Positions 25,805-34,375 of a DNA stretch of 57,512 nt are shown here, piece after piece; position 1 is the first letter of the stretch, and every line of letters starts with the position of its first letter. The notes under the pieces are model-generated. The model saw nothing but the letters and a program-made list of their open reading frames with translations. It was not told the DNA's origin and ran no database searches. The stretch is taken from NCBI GenBank assembly GCA_946480085.1, contig CAMLHZ010000018.1, forward strand, positions 1-57,512, written 5' to 3'. The DNA comes from an uncultured Flavobacteriales bacterium. GTDB lineage: Bacteria > Bacteroidota > Bacteroidia > Flavobacteriales > Crocinitomicaceae. A program made the translations under genes and the position numbers.

Positions 25805-26010
25805 TATTGGTGTTAGTAAGAATTGAAATTTTGCCCCATGATTACACAGTGAATTTATTTTAATTACAATTATTTTAGTTTAAATTAATATTGTGCATTT
25901 TTTTATACATTAGCGTGCATTTTTCACCGATTATAAATTGATTTCATGTTTTATTTTAACTTACGATTCAAGAAAAGTACGCTAACGATTTTTTGGCGTA
26001 GATGAGACTA
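25805..26010 (+). other. noncoding stretch leading to a terminator; possible small RNA
   Basis: 206 bases with no ORF between the lipoprotein stop and a strong terminator. A short stem TACGC/GCGTA (25979-25983 and 25995-25999) precedes it. TAATATTG at 25887-25894 is one mismatch from a -7 box. It could be a long 3' UTR or a separate ~140-nt RNA. Confidence 0.3.
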
Positions 26011-26035
26011 AGGGAGCTGCATAGCTCCCTTTTTT
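26011..26035 (+). terminator. rho-independent terminator
   Basis: Perfect 8-bp stem AGGGAGCT/AGCTCCCT (26011-26018 and 26023-26030) with loop GCAT and six T. It ends transcription of the 22212-25804 group or of a small RNA upstream, and rules out the frame starting at 26002 as a real start. Confidence 0.9.
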
Positions 26036-26100
26036 CAAAGTATGGGATTATCCGAATTATGTTTCAAGACTGTTTCAAGGAAGTTCATTATATTCAAAGC

Positions 26101-26108
26101 TACTTTTG
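26101..26108 (+). promoter_or_regulatory. candidate -7 promoter box (TACTTTTG)
   Basis: Exact TAnnTTTG, four bases before the ATG at 26113, which would give a leaderless mRNA. No TTG is seen at the right distance upstream, so it stays tentative. Confidence 0.3.
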
Positions 26109-26112
26109 CATT

Positions 26113-27117
26113 ATGGATGAGACCCTATTTAATGATTACCAAAGATTAATTTTATTCCCCCAGCTCGATGATAGTTTTGAGAGTTTCGAAAGAGTCCTGG
26201 ATTCAGGGATGTATATTTCAAGACTTGTGCACCAACATTTTAAGCAAGAAAATGTAACCGAACAGAGAAACGATGGCTTGATACTTTTCCAGATGGTCTT
26301 TACGAAAGGTATTGCAATTAAACATCTATGTAGTGGTATGGAGTACTATAATGAAATTGGAGGTTTTAGTGTTGTTCCACTTCACGATCCAATGAGCATA
26401 GCAAATCTTGTAAGGAGCCAGTTTGAAGCGTTCTCGAACTTTCATAATATTTTTATATCTCCTGAGTCTAATGATATTCAAAATTTTCTCTATGATGCTT
26501 GGGTTATCTCTGGTTTAAGAAACAGACAAAATTATGTGGATGAAGGAGCCTCTAAATTATTAAAAGAAAAATCTCTAAAGGAAAAAGAACTAATTGATGC
26601 ATTAACTGCTCAAATCAAAAGCAATCTGTTTTATTTAAGTCTTAGTCATAAAAAGAAGAAATGGGTAGATGAGCGTATCGAAAAAAACAAAGTTTTCGAG
26701 TTCCGTATTAAAAGCGGTGAAATTGATACTCCGGGTTGGAGACAACTCTTTTTAAATGCTGGTTGCAAAGAAATGTTCCAACATCAGTATTCATTTCTTA
26801 GCTTACTAACCCATCCGTCAAATGCCTCTGTTTTTCAGTTTGACAGTATTCATCGAGATAATAGGACTTTTGAGATGTGTATTAGTTTAATGAATCGATC
26901 AAAGGAGATTATGGCTTTTCTCATTCATGATTATTGCAATTATATACCAGGTGCAATCCAATATTTTAATTCACTTCCCCCCATAAATAAGGTTATTATC
27001 GATTCAATCAATACTCATTTCCGTGATGGGACAAGTCCCCTTGATGAGAATCGGGAACAGTTTTTTGAGGATTTGGAAGCAGTTTTAAAAGAATTTCTTC
27101 AAAAGGATCAACTGTAA
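26113..27117 (+). CDS. hypothetical helical protein, 334 aa
   Basis: A soluble, mostly helical protein without signal peptide. A conserved-looking stretch (FLSLLTHPSNASVFQF) and an Arg-rich helix earlier (MSIANLVRSQFEAFSNF) give a weak impression of DUF5677/HEPN-like proteins, but I cannot assign it. The open frame reaches back to 26002 but crosses the terminator stem at 26011-26035. The start must therefore be downstream, at the ATG at 26113 or possibly 26059. It is alone on its strand, between a terminator and a convergent lipoprotein gene. Confidence 0.6.
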   Translation: MDETLFNDYQRLILFPQLDDSFESFERVLDSGMYISRLVHQHFKQENVTEQRNDGLILFQMVFTKGIAIKHLCSGMEYYNEIGGFSVVPLHDPMSIANLVRSQFEAFSNFHNIFISPESNDIQNFLYDAWVISGLRNRQNYVDEGASKLLKEKSLKEKELIDALTAQIKSNLFYLSLSHKKKKWVDERIEKNKVFEFRIKSGEIDTPGWRQLFLNAGCKEMFQHQYSFLSLLTHPSNASVFQFDSIHRDNRTFEMCISLMNRSKEIMAFLIHDYCNYIPGAIQYFNSLPPINKVIIDSINTHFRDGTSPLDENREQFFEDLEAVLKEFLQKDQL

Positions 27118-27158
27118 AAAAAATACGATTCTTTCAAGGAACATGTATTGAGAATTGA

Positions 27159-27581
27159 TTACTTATTCTGAACCCATCCTTCTTCAGTATTGCTGAAAGT
27201 AGCACTACCGGCATAATCGATTTCTACACCTTTTTTGCATATTACACTCTGCATTTGTAGACTTGGAACAAATTCTGGTGCTTCAGAGTATGTTTTGAAA
27301 CTCTCTATATATGGTCCATATCCCGATTTATTGACGTACATATAGCAATCTTTAAGAAACTTGAGTTTTGCCTTGTATTCAATCGTATGGACTTCTTGAC
27401 CCATGATTTCTCGATCGATTGAGTTTGTTTTTTCGATACTCACTAGTTCTATTCGGCCTTCTGATTCGTTAGAAATCTGTTCTTTTAGCGTTTGTTCAAT
27501 GTCTCCAATATCAGGTTTGCTAGAGCACGAAGAAACTATTATGCATATCGCTGCAAATGCTGTTACAATTGTTGTATTCAT
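27159..27581 (-). CDS. hypothetical lipoprotein, 140 aa
   Basis: The signal MNTTIVTAFAAICIIVSSCSSK ends in a lipobox Cys. The mature ~120 residues look like a small alpha/beta domain, unrecognised. TACATTTG on the minus strand (27601-27608) could be its -7 box. It is divergent from the HTH gene at 27678 and may share its control region. Confidence 0.6.
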   Translation of the reverse strand: MNTTIVTAFAAICIIVSSCSSKPDIGDIEQTLKEQISNESEGRIELVSIEKTNSIDREIMGQEVHTIEYKAKLKFLKDCYMYVNKSGYGPYIESFKTYSEAPEFVPSLQMQSVICKKGVEIDYAGSATFSNTEEGWVQNK

Positions 27582-27620
27582 AATCGGTGAAAAATTTCTT
27601 CAAATGTATAAAAACATTGT

Positions 27621-27645
27621 TTACGGCGTATTGTTTTCGACGTAA
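27621..27645. promoter_or_regulatory. candidate operator between divergent genes
   Basis: Inverted repeat TTACG...CGTAA (27621-27625 and 27641-27645) midway between the lipoprotein gene and the HTH gene. A plausible binding site for the HTH product; not proven. Confidence 0.3.
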
Positions 27646-27677
27646 CAAAAACAGAGCTCTTTCAATTCCTTTGATAA

Positions 27678-27917
27678 ATGAAATCAAAAGAAGAACTAAG
27701 TGAAGAGCAAGCACGACAACTTAATGCTTTAGGAGAGAAGTTGAAGGGGTTGAGAATTGCGAAGGGATATAGTAGCTATGAAAACTTTGCTTTTGATCAT
27801 GGACTGAATAGAGCAAATTACGGTCGATATGAAAAAGGTGCAAACTTAAGGGTCGCAACCTTGATCAAAATATTGGAGGTACACGGTCTAACGTTAGAAG
27901 ACTTTTTTAAACTCTAG
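27678..27917 (+). CDS. XRE-type HTH regulator, 79 aa
   Basis: A single helix-turn-helix domain (LRIAKGYSSYENFAFDHGLN, recognition region RANYGRYEKGANL) covers residues ~15-75. Located just upstream of the TnsE-like gene inside the transposon, it may regulate transposition functions or the divergent lipoprotein. Its stop codon overlaps that of a small minus-strand ORF. Confidence 0.75.
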   Translation: MKSKEELSEEQARQLNALGEKLKGLRIAKGYSSYENFAFDHGLNRANYGRYEKGANLRVATLIKILEVHGLTLEDFFKL

Positions 27918-28057
27918 AAAAAACGATAATAGCTAATTACTACCCCAATTAACACTACGATTGAAAATATAATGGTGAAGTTCTTAACTTCTTTTTCTGA
28001 ATATTCTCCCTCTCCGTAAAAGAGAGACATTACATCTTTCATAAGAGATTTTATCAT
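27914..28057 (-). CDS. 47-aa single-span membrane protein
   Basis: An open frame starts ATG at 28057 and ends TAG at 27914. It has a charged N-terminal half (MIKSLMKDVMSLFYGEGEYS) and one hydrophobic helix (IIFSIVVLIGVVISYY) near the C-terminus, ending RFF. The clear amphipathic-plus-membrane layout argues for a real small protein, and otherwise this gap would be empty. It converges on the HTH gene with a few bases of overlap. Function unknown; TnsE-like and HTH genes flank it. Confidence 0.5.
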   Translation of the reverse strand: MIKSLMKDVMSLFYGEGEYSEKEVKNFTIIFSIVVLIGVVISYYRFF

Positions 28058-28115
28058 AGCGGTTCTTTATTCTAAATTAGAAAAATTGTTATACTTATGA
28101 CAATTACTATTCGAA

Positions 28116-29855
28116 ATGAAGTTTGGACTACAGGAGCTCAAGCCAGAAATAAGTTATACAATTGCGGACATCAATCGTATTCTATTACGTGATAAAATTT
28201 ATCAATTGCGAATTGTTCTTCATTATGTTGAAAACGGTGAAGAGTTATTTATGCTTCAATTCCCAAACATTCAATTTGGTAGACAGCTTCGAATTGGTGC
28301 GAAATTTATTGGTGATGATGTAAAGCTAGGTGATAAGACAATTCTTGTGGATCTGCCAGATTGGTTATGTCGATCTAAAAGTGAGTCTCTACGTTCAATA
28401 AAATGTATGGATGCCGAAAGTCATAACAAGGGAAGATTTAATTATAAAGAATCAGGTAAGCATAATCCTCTTGAACATGATGTTGTAAGACTTACACCAC
28501 GAGGTAAATTTCCTGTGGCTGAAGAATTGGTTCATTTTGTAATTGTCCCAACGTATGAGTTTTATCGATACTTTGTTTTTGGTCATAATAAGTACAATGA
28601 GATTTTGATGGAGGGAACATCGTTCGAGAGTAAGAAGTCAAATAAGATATATAATCCTCCCAAAACAGGTGTTGTTATCGACGACGATGGTAAAAAACAT
28701 TCTTACGTACATCTTAGGAAGAAAATTACAGATGAAAGCGCGCAAATTGCGGGCGACTTGGCGTTTTATCCAGGTATAAATAACTTGGCCAAAACAATGG
28801 TCAATGCTATGTCTAACGAGGAACAATCAAGATTCAATTTTCAGAAAGCCGAATTCCCGATTCGTCAGGCAAAAAGAATCAGAGCATATGGACGATTTGT
28901 TAACGACAAAAATGGAAAAATCGGGTTTTACGTGGAGTCTTTTGCTAAAATTGAATATGGTGAGCCTTACTATTTCGGAAGAGATAATGATGCTCGATCC
29001 ACAGCGAGCAGAAAGGAAGATATGCCCAAAATATATGGAGGAAAAGGTAAGCAGAAAACACAGCGAAAAGTAAAATCGCCGATTAATCATGAAAAAACTG
29101 GGGATGGTGATATTGAGTCAGAGCCATTAAATGAAACGTTTGATTCTTTTGACTTTGAAGATCGTTCATTTGATGCATTGAGGGTTGATAAGGAAACTCA
29201 GGAGAATATTGCCGGTGATAAAATTCCGGGAGGTGAAACCGAGCCCAAAGGACGAGCGCCAATGTCTGGTATTGGGCCTGGTCATAAAGGATTCATTCCG
29301 ATTGATAATACAATTCCACTTGGTCCAAATGATATTACGGAAAAGAAGTACTGGGAAGGATTTGAATCGATTATAAGGGATATGTCTTCTGTTTTAGAGA
29401 AATATGTACCGCACTCGATTAATTATTTGGGAACAGACTTGGAATTTAAGAGTGATCCAGTAAAATCGAACTATTTGAATGTCTTGAATGTTCAGAGTGC
29501 ACGGGAATTTTATTTGGTGCGCATTAAAACTGTAAATAGAACGTTCTATATCATCGAAATTAACCCTGAAGATTTTGATGCTGCGACTATGGTTTTTTGG
29601 AATAATGATATTAACGGGGTAATTCTAGACAAGCATCTTGAAAAGTTCCTGGAAAAACATTTTGAGTGCAATGGGAAAGGAAAAACAACTGCTAAGTTGG
29701 TTGAGGGCATTACAGTGAATCATGGTACAATTAAACATCAATACAAAGGAACAGATAAGCGCTACAAAAAAGATGAAGCTTTGAAGCATCAAGGAGAGAA
29801 ATTAGCTTCCTTGATTTTGACTAAAATGGGTTTAGTGTTCCGTCCGGTGAGTTAA
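28116..29855 (+). CDS. TnsE-like transposon target-selection protein (candidate), 579 aa
   Basis: Within the transposon and facing tniQ. The first ~50 residues (ending FMLQFPNIQFGRQLRIG) and a segment near 135-165 (FPVAEELVHFVIVPTYEFYRYF) line up by eye with the N-terminal half of Tn7 TnsE, including its P..EL.R..F..N.Y pattern. A low-complexity acidic/basic linker (about 300-430) follows. The C-terminal ~140 residues contain YLGTDLEF and FYIIEINPEDFD, similar in order to TnsE's conserved C-terminal domain. TnsE directs Tn7 to replicating DNA through the sliding clamp. Unlike Tn7, the gene is convergent with tniQ and overlaps it by 35 bp. Moderate confidence, from memory of TnsE. Confidence 0.45.
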   Translation: MKFGLQELKPEISYTIADINRILLRDKIYQLRIVLHYVENGEELFMLQFPNIQFGRQLRIGAKFIGDDVKLGDKTILVDLPDWLCRSKSESLRSIKCMDAESHNKGRFNYKESGKHNPLEHDVVRLTPRGKFPVAEELVHFVIVPTYEFYRYFVFGHNKYNEILMEGTSFESKKSNKIYNPPKTGVVIDDDGKKHSYVHLRKKITDESAQIAGDLAFYPGINNLAKTMVNAMSNEEQSRFNFQKAEFPIRQAKRIRAYGRFVNDKNGKIGFYVESFAKIEYGEPYYFGRDNDARSTASRKEDMPKIYGGKGKQKTQRKVKSPINHEKTGDGDIESEPLNETFDSFDFEDRSFDALRVDKETQENIAGDKIPGGETEPKGRAPMSGIGPGHKGFIPIDNTIPLGPNDITEKKYWEGFESIIRDMSSVLEKYVPHSINYLGTDLEFKSDPVKSNYLNVLNVQSAREFYLVRIKTVNRTFYIIEINPEDFDAATMVFWNNDINGVILDKHLEKFLEKHFECNGKGKTTAKLVEGITVNHGTIKHQYKGTDKRYKKDEALKHQGEKLASLILTKMGLVFRPVS

Positions 29856-30771
29856 CGAAGCGATCCCAATGTTGCCTAGAAATTGAATAAATTTGATTTA
29901 TATCGGCCGTAATATTGTAGAAGTTCTCAATCCAGACTCTTGCAGTTTCTATCAACAGTGCTTTTTCCTGAGCAAGAATTAAATAAAAGCTATTACTTGT
30001 AGGTTGATCTATTTTAAAATAATCTCTGGAGATTGAACCAAGAAATGATGATGAGCATAACAATGAACAAAGATCGATAAGGAGTGATGCCTTTACTGGA
30101 TTGGGGTTTTGAGTTAAGCCGATGATTCCTTTCATCCAAACTAATGTTTCCAATTCCTGTTCTCCGATACTTTCTGTTTTTATCTTGTTTAATGGCGCAT
30201 TGCAAAAGCTGCAGTCGCTTACTTTGGAAAAGCATTGATTATGCCTTATCAACTGTATTTTGGTTAATTGATGCGGGTTCTCACATTGACTGCATTTCGA
30301 AGCCAGATAACACTTGCAAAGTTCACAACCATAAACGAGATTGATTTTCCAGTCTAGTTTAAAATATGGTTGCTTTTTATCAAGACATCCTGGGCAAAAT
30401 TGTACGGGATATCTCCTTTTCTGATGAATTGTACCTTCCGGTATAAATGGAGAATTTTTCACTTTTCTATACGAAAATGCTTCTTCAAGATTCACTACTT
30501 TAAAACTGAGTTTGTCGACTTCACGTTTAGGAGACATCCAAACAATCCAGTTGATAATGTCATCGATCGGGTTTAAATCAAAATCATAGTGACTCGCAAG
30601 ATGTTTATTTAACCAGTTACCGACAAAATCAGTTGGAGACGAATAATTAGAAAGCGCATTTCTGCAGATCCAAGACGTAACTGATTCATTTTGCATTAAT
30701 GGTTCAAAAAATAGATGTATTGAACGCTTTTTAAGCCGCTCTTCAATATCATTCTTCAAGTAGACTTCCAT
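29821..30771 (-). CDS. tniQ: TniQ/TnsD-family target-site protein
   Basis: 316 residues. The N-terminus (FFEPLMQNESVTSWICRNAL) matches the TniQ opening. Four CxxC pairs (CPGC, CELC, CSQC, CSFC) between about 115 and 190 form the zinc-binding region. TniQ/TnsD proteins bind the target DNA and recruit TnsC. At 316 aa it is shorter than Tn7 TnsD (~508) but a usual size for TniQ. It starts inside the 3' end of tnsC (23-bp overlap), in a tnsA-B-C-tniQ operon. Because the right end of the element faces ssb, this protein is the likely reader of the ssb upstream region. Confidence 0.88.
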   Translation of the reverse strand: MEVYLKNDIEERLKKRSIHLFFEPLMQNESVTSWICRNALSNYSSPTDFVGNWLNKHLASHYDFDLNPIDDIINWIVWMSPKREVDKLSFKVVNLEEAFSYRKVKNSPFIPEGTIHQKRRYPVQFCPGCLDKKQPYFKLDWKINLVYGCELCKCYLASKCSQCENPHQLTKIQLIRHNQCFSKVSDCSFCNAPLNKIKTESIGEQELETLVWMKGIIGLTQNPNPVKASLLIDLCSLLCSSSFLGSISRDYFKIDQPTSNSFYLILAQEKALLIETARVWIENFYNITADINQIYSISRQHWDRFVNSPDGTLNPF

Positions 30772-31618
30772 CTCGTCTTAATGATGGTACAATGTATTCA
30801 ATTGAGTCTAGAGTGGATAAGGAAATTGTTTCTTCTCCGGAACTAATTGCTAATTCGCCGCATTTCTGGATAATCTCAATGTACTCTCCAATAAGTCCTT
30901 CTCCCATATCAAAGATTTTCTTCGCTATTTGTGGCTCAAGAAGATTGAATGGTTTGTTGAGTTTAACGAAGCTCTGATAAGTACCGATCAGACCAAGAAA
31001 AGTGTTGTCGAATTTCCATTTAGGTATGATAGCTTTATTGAAACGATTAGCTAATTGCGGATCCGAATTGATCACATAAAAGGCTTCCCAATTTCCTACA
31101 CCAACGATACAGATTTCAAGTTCGTTTGACAGGTATTTGATTAAGTTTAAAAACTCTCTTTGTTTAGATGGACTTGCTTTTGCAAGCGTATGCTGCAACT
31201 CATCAAGAATCAACATTCTTATCTCAAGTCTTCGAAATGCACTTAGAACAATTGCAAATAGTTCTTGAGTACGAATACTTGATCTGTATGCAATGTTCAA
31301 TTTATCCAGGATACTGAAATAAAATCGCTTCTCATCAGGAACATGAGGACATTGAATCATCAAAACATCCATTACAATTGTTTCTCTTCCTGTTTCGTCA
31401 AGTTTGTATCTTGGTGGATGCATTGCTACAAATCGTTTGGCAATAATCGTTTTTCCATTATTGGTCTCACTTAACAGTAATAAACTTTTCGGGCGGTGCG
31501 AACGTGGAAACTCGAGAAGTTGGTTTAACTGTTTTATTAATTGAACTGATACTGGATAATTAATCCAGTGTGGAATATTTAATTCATTAATTCTTTCTTG
31601 TAATTCTTCAGTAATCAT
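30749..31618 (-). CDS. tnsC: TnsC/TniB AAA+ ATPase of transposition
   Basis: 289 residues. Walker A is SETNNGKT (50-57), preceded by a hydrophobic strand (SLLLL), and Walker B is MLILDELQH (about 135-143). These are TniB/TnsC features: the ATPase forms filaments on target DNA and passes the target signal from TniQ to the transposase. It overlaps tnsB by four bases (ATGA) and tniQ by 23 bp, typical of a translationally coupled tns operon. Confidence 0.9.
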   Translation of the reverse strand: MITEELQERINELNIPHWINYPVSVQLIKQLNQLLEFPRSHRPKSLLLLSETNNGKTIIAKRFVAMHPPRYKLDETGRETIVMDVLMIQCPHVPDEKRFYFSILDKLNIAYRSSIRTQELFAIVLSAFRRLEIRMLILDELQHTLAKASPSKQREFLNLIKYLSNELEICIVGVGNWEAFYVINSDPQLANRFNKAIIPKWKFDNTFLGLIGTYQSFVKLNKPFNLLEPQIAKKIFDMGEGLIGEYIEIIQKCGELAISSGEETISLSTLDSIEYIVPSLRRDGSLLEE

Positions 31619-33513
31619 AATTCATCATTGAAAGTGAATAGTTCGATATTGTCAAAATCAGGTCCTGATTCTTTCGACTGATTGATTGAACTTTCAATAG
31701 AAATTGCCTGCTTTTCGTTTGGAATATATGATTCGCTTTTCATCGCTCGATCTGCTTTTATGGCTTTTCTTTTCTCATTTTTAGCGTGTCTAACTATGTT
31801 ATTAAGTTCTTCGTGGGCTTCAAAGATTTTGTCTTCTGTTACCTTGTCAATTTTCCCTTTTCGTTTTATTTCTTTTAAAGCTTCTCTATGTTCCCAAATA
31901 GTCATAGGACCTCTAGAAGCATCAGCAAAGTAAATTGGAAAATATTTTCTCATTTTCGGATCTAAGAAATAAATACGGCTGAGATCCCTTGGGTCTCTTT
32001 TGAAAATCAACTTGATTGGAGTTCGTCTTTTAGAAACACTTAAACTATCATTTGTTTCTGTCGAATAAACATAAGGTCGAAGTATGTCTGCGAAATAATG
32101 AAGATGATCTATCTGTACACCTGTGCGCTGAACGGTCCGTTCTTCTGCAGGAAGAAAATCAATCTTAACTTTTAAAGGGTCAAAATTAAATGAACCCATC
32201 CCGGTAGGCAGTTTGTTCTCTAAAGAATTAATGCCTTCATAGTATTTGGTGAGCGGAGACATAGAAATGCCCTGATGAAGAGAGTTGTGATAGATGTCAA
32301 CAGTGAAAAGATGAATCCACCTCTCTAGTTCAGGTAAGGTCAGAATCGCTTCTTTGGTAGAATTATATCTTTCTCGATCTGCAATATTAGAAAATGTTGT
32401 TCCGGGTATATCATGTAGCTGAGCCATAAAGTTACCTAATAAACGTTCAATATGTCCGCCCCAGTGAGTCTTTCCTTTGCCTCTATAGTTCAAGTTCATC
32501 CCGTATTCCTGACATGCCATTAAAAGACTTTTACTTTTAAATTCTGGAGCATTGTCGCTGTGGATGTTCTGAATTTTACCTTGCAATGGCCAATCGGTTT
32601 TTAATTTAAACTGACTGATTAAATCATTTTTAGGCAGCATTGCGTTGGCTATACTTATTCCGACTCCCAAAGTTCCCGGACTGTCGAAGGAAATATAAAT
32701 CCCTGCAACCATCCTACTATAAATATCAATTGCTAAGGTTATCCAAGGTCGGCCTATTGGTTTTCTATCACTGTTTACAACAATGATATCCATAGGTGAA
32801 TGATCGATTTGCACCACTTCTAATGGACTATAAACCGTTGGATAATGTTTGGTACGTGCTTCGGTTTTTTGATCAGAAATTTGCCGACTGTGTCGTTTAG
32901 TAAGACTTTTTGTCAACGACTCTTTGGATATTCTGCTTCGAAAAGTATTGAGACTTGGAAGGGAAATATTCTCCTTTCTGCAACGAATACGCAATTCCAT
33001 ATAGGATTTCTGGACTCTAGGTCGTTCTGCTTTAAAATGAAATTCATGAATCACTCGTTTAATTATCGATTCCTGATCTGTAGATATCCGCCCAACTCCA
33101 CGTCCTCCGGAACTAGTTACAGGGACTAAGCTTGAAATCAACGGAGAGACGTCGAAGCGCTGCTTCCACCTGTATACAGTTCTTGATGAAATTTTATGTT
33201 TTGAGGCAACAATTTTAATCGCATCAGCAATAAGTAGATTATCGTTTTTATTCAGTTCTGCGTTGATTTCTAGAATAATTGAAAATCTTCTCTGTGCTTC
33301 CTTCCATTCATCATCAGTAATTTGCTCGAGAATTTTCCCTCCAATATTTTGTTCCACATCCAGTCTCTTTAAAGTCCGGGTATATGCCATTTGAATTTCA
33401 TCATTCTCTTTATTCCGGATAATCACCTTTTCAATTGTTATGAATTTGTCAATGATATATTGAACTTCATTCAATAGGCAAATATCCCCGATATCGAATT
33501 TTATTGTTTCCAT
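31615..33513 (-). CDS. tnsB: TnsB/TniA DDE transposase
   Basis: 632 residues. An N-terminal HTH region (about 85-125, KIVASKHKISSRTVYRWKQRF) is followed by an integrase-type rve core with the catalytic triad D237 (QIDHSP), D320 (IHSDNAPEF) and E356 (GGHIERLL). That is a D-x82-D-x35-E spacing, as expected for active DDE enzymes. A beta-barrel and basic C-terminal tail follow. TnsB binds the TGTC-type repeats at both ends and joins the 3' ends to target DNA. It overlaps tnsA by 13 bp. All catalytic residues are intact. Confidence 0.92.
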   Translation of the reverse strand: METIKFDIGDICLLNEVQYIIDKFITIEKVIIRNKENDEIQMAYTRTLKRLDVEQNIGGKILEQITDDEWKEAQRRFSIILEINAELNKNDNLLIADAIKIVASKHKISSRTVYRWKQRFDVSPLISSLVPVTSSGGRGVGRISTDQESIIKRVIHEFHFKAERPRVQKSYMELRIRCRKENISLPSLNTFRSRISKESLTKSLTKRHSRQISDQKTEARTKHYPTVYSPLEVVQIDHSPMDIIVVNSDRKPIGRPWITLAIDIYSRMVAGIYISFDSPGTLGVGISIANAMLPKNDLISQFKLKTDWPLQGKIQNIHSDNAPEFKSKSLLMACQEYGMNLNYRGKGKTHWGGHIERLLGNFMAQLHDIPGTTFSNIADRERYNSTKEAILTLPELERWIHLFTVDIYHNSLHQGISMSPLTKYYEGINSLENKLPTGMGSFNFDPLKVKIDFLPAEERTVQRTGVQIDHLHYFADILRPYVYSTETNDSLSVSKRRTPIKLIFKRDPRDLSRIYFLDPKMRKYFPIYFADASRGPMTIWEHREALKEIKRKGKIDKVTEDKIFEAHEELNNIVRHAKNEKRKAIKADRAMKSESYIPNEKQAISIESSINQSKESGPDFDNIELFTFNDEL

Positions 33514-34190
33514 ATTTCAGAATCAATTGAGAGTTTTTTGGAAAAATCACAACCTATAGTTGCTGTTTTAAGTGCGTACCATAACGCATAAATGCACTGT
33601 GATTGGATAGATGGATTTGCATCGGATATTGATAGTAATACCTCTTTAGGATTTGTCGTCCCCAGATCTTGAACGCGACTAACTATCAAGGTGTAGCATG
33701 TTGGATCAACATATTCTTTCTCGTACTGTCCTAGGAATTTAAGGTTTTCTAAAAGCGGGGTTCGAATATTCTGTTCAGTGATTAACTTAAATTCCCAGCC
33801 TTGCTCTTTACAATATTCTACTGCAGCCTTATATCTTGCTTTATATTTTTTGAAATTGACGAGCAAATCATCTTTATACTTTATCTCGCATAACCAAGGT
33901 TTTGAATCTCCATCTCTATAGAAAATTAGAAAATCTGGTGTATATGTGCGTAGCTGACCATTAACGTAGTATTCGATAGTAACTGGTTGTTCATGATATT
34001 GACTCACTGTTGGATGGTATTCAAGAAGCAGTGCAAAATCTTTCTCAAGCGCAGATTCAAACCACACATATGTGTTGTTTTTCTTACTTGAGATTACACC
34101 AGAAAGCGAGGTGTATTTTGTAATGAACTTTCGTTTGGCCATATGACTATCAGCAATTGCTTGATACAATTTACGTAGTTCCGTGCTCAT
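33501..34190 (-). CDS. tnsA: TnsA endonuclease
   Basis: 229 residues. Restriction-endonuclease-like catalytic residues are visible: E45 (WFESALEKD), D86 (YTPDF) and E102-x-K104 (CEIKYK). The distance D86 to E102 equals that between D114 and Q130 of Tn7 TnsA. TnsA cuts the 5' ends, so the element should move by cut-and-paste and not by cointegrate formation. Outermost gene of the tns operon, 185 bp from the right end. Confidence 0.92.
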   Translation of the reverse strand: MSTELRKLYQAIADSHMAKRKFITKYTSLSGVISSKKNNTYVWFESALEKDFALLLEYHPTVSQYHEQPVTIEYYVNGQLRTYTPDFLIFYRDGDSKPWLCEIKYKDDLLVNFKKYKARYKAAVEYCKEQGWEFKLITEQNIRTPLLENLKFLGQYEKEYVDPTCYTLIVSRVQDLGTTNPKEVLLSISDANPSIQSQCIYALWYALKTATIGCDFSKKLSIDSEIWKQ

Positions 34191-34242
34191 AATAGATGCG
34201 GTTTTATTGGAGTTATTAATAAAAAATTCACAATAAATCAGA

Positions 34243-34375
34243 TTTGAAGTTTAATGACATGAAGTGTTGAATTTCCGAGATACAGTGACACTTTCTTCTG
34301 AAAAATTGACAAGGACTGGTGGTATGGTTTGCCTTTGAAACCGAAGGTTTCGGACAAGATCTTCTGAAATCGACA
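34243..34375. repeat. transposon right end with TnsB-type binding repeats
   Basis: Read on the minus strand: TGTC-GAT-TTCAGAAG-ATCT-TGTC at 34375-34353, TGTC-AATTT-TTCAGAAG-AAAG-TGTC at 34311-34287, and a degenerate third unit at 34259-34243. They mirror the left end. A GAAACC/GGTTTC inverted repeat (34337-34351) lies between the first two units. Confidence 0.85.

Larger units (their letters stand above)
9849..34375. mobile_element. Tn7-like transposon, complete, 24,527 bp
   Basis: The left end begins TGTC at 9849 and the right end finishes GACA at 34375. Each terminus reads, inward, TGTC-N3-TTCAGAAG-N4-TGTC, and related copies recur just inside (left 9868; right 34311). The five bases outside each end are identical (ATCAA), matching the 5-bp target duplication made by Tn7-family elements. 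The transposition genes tnsA, tnsB, tnsC and tniQ lie at the right end with tnsA outermost, as in Tn7. No coding gene at either flank is broken. The identical duplication and intact transposase genes suggest a recent, potentially active insertion. Ends and duplication were read directly; mobility is inferred. Confidence 0.92.

Noticed and set aside
26002..26112. Upstream extension of the 26113 gene to an ATG at 26002
   Set aside because: The extension runs through a perfect terminator hairpin plus T run at 26011-26035; translating it would be accidental.
9849..34375. CRISPR-associated transposon (CAST)
   Set aside because: No Cas gene and no repeat-spacer array are present; TniQ and the TnsE-like protein are enough to explain targeting.
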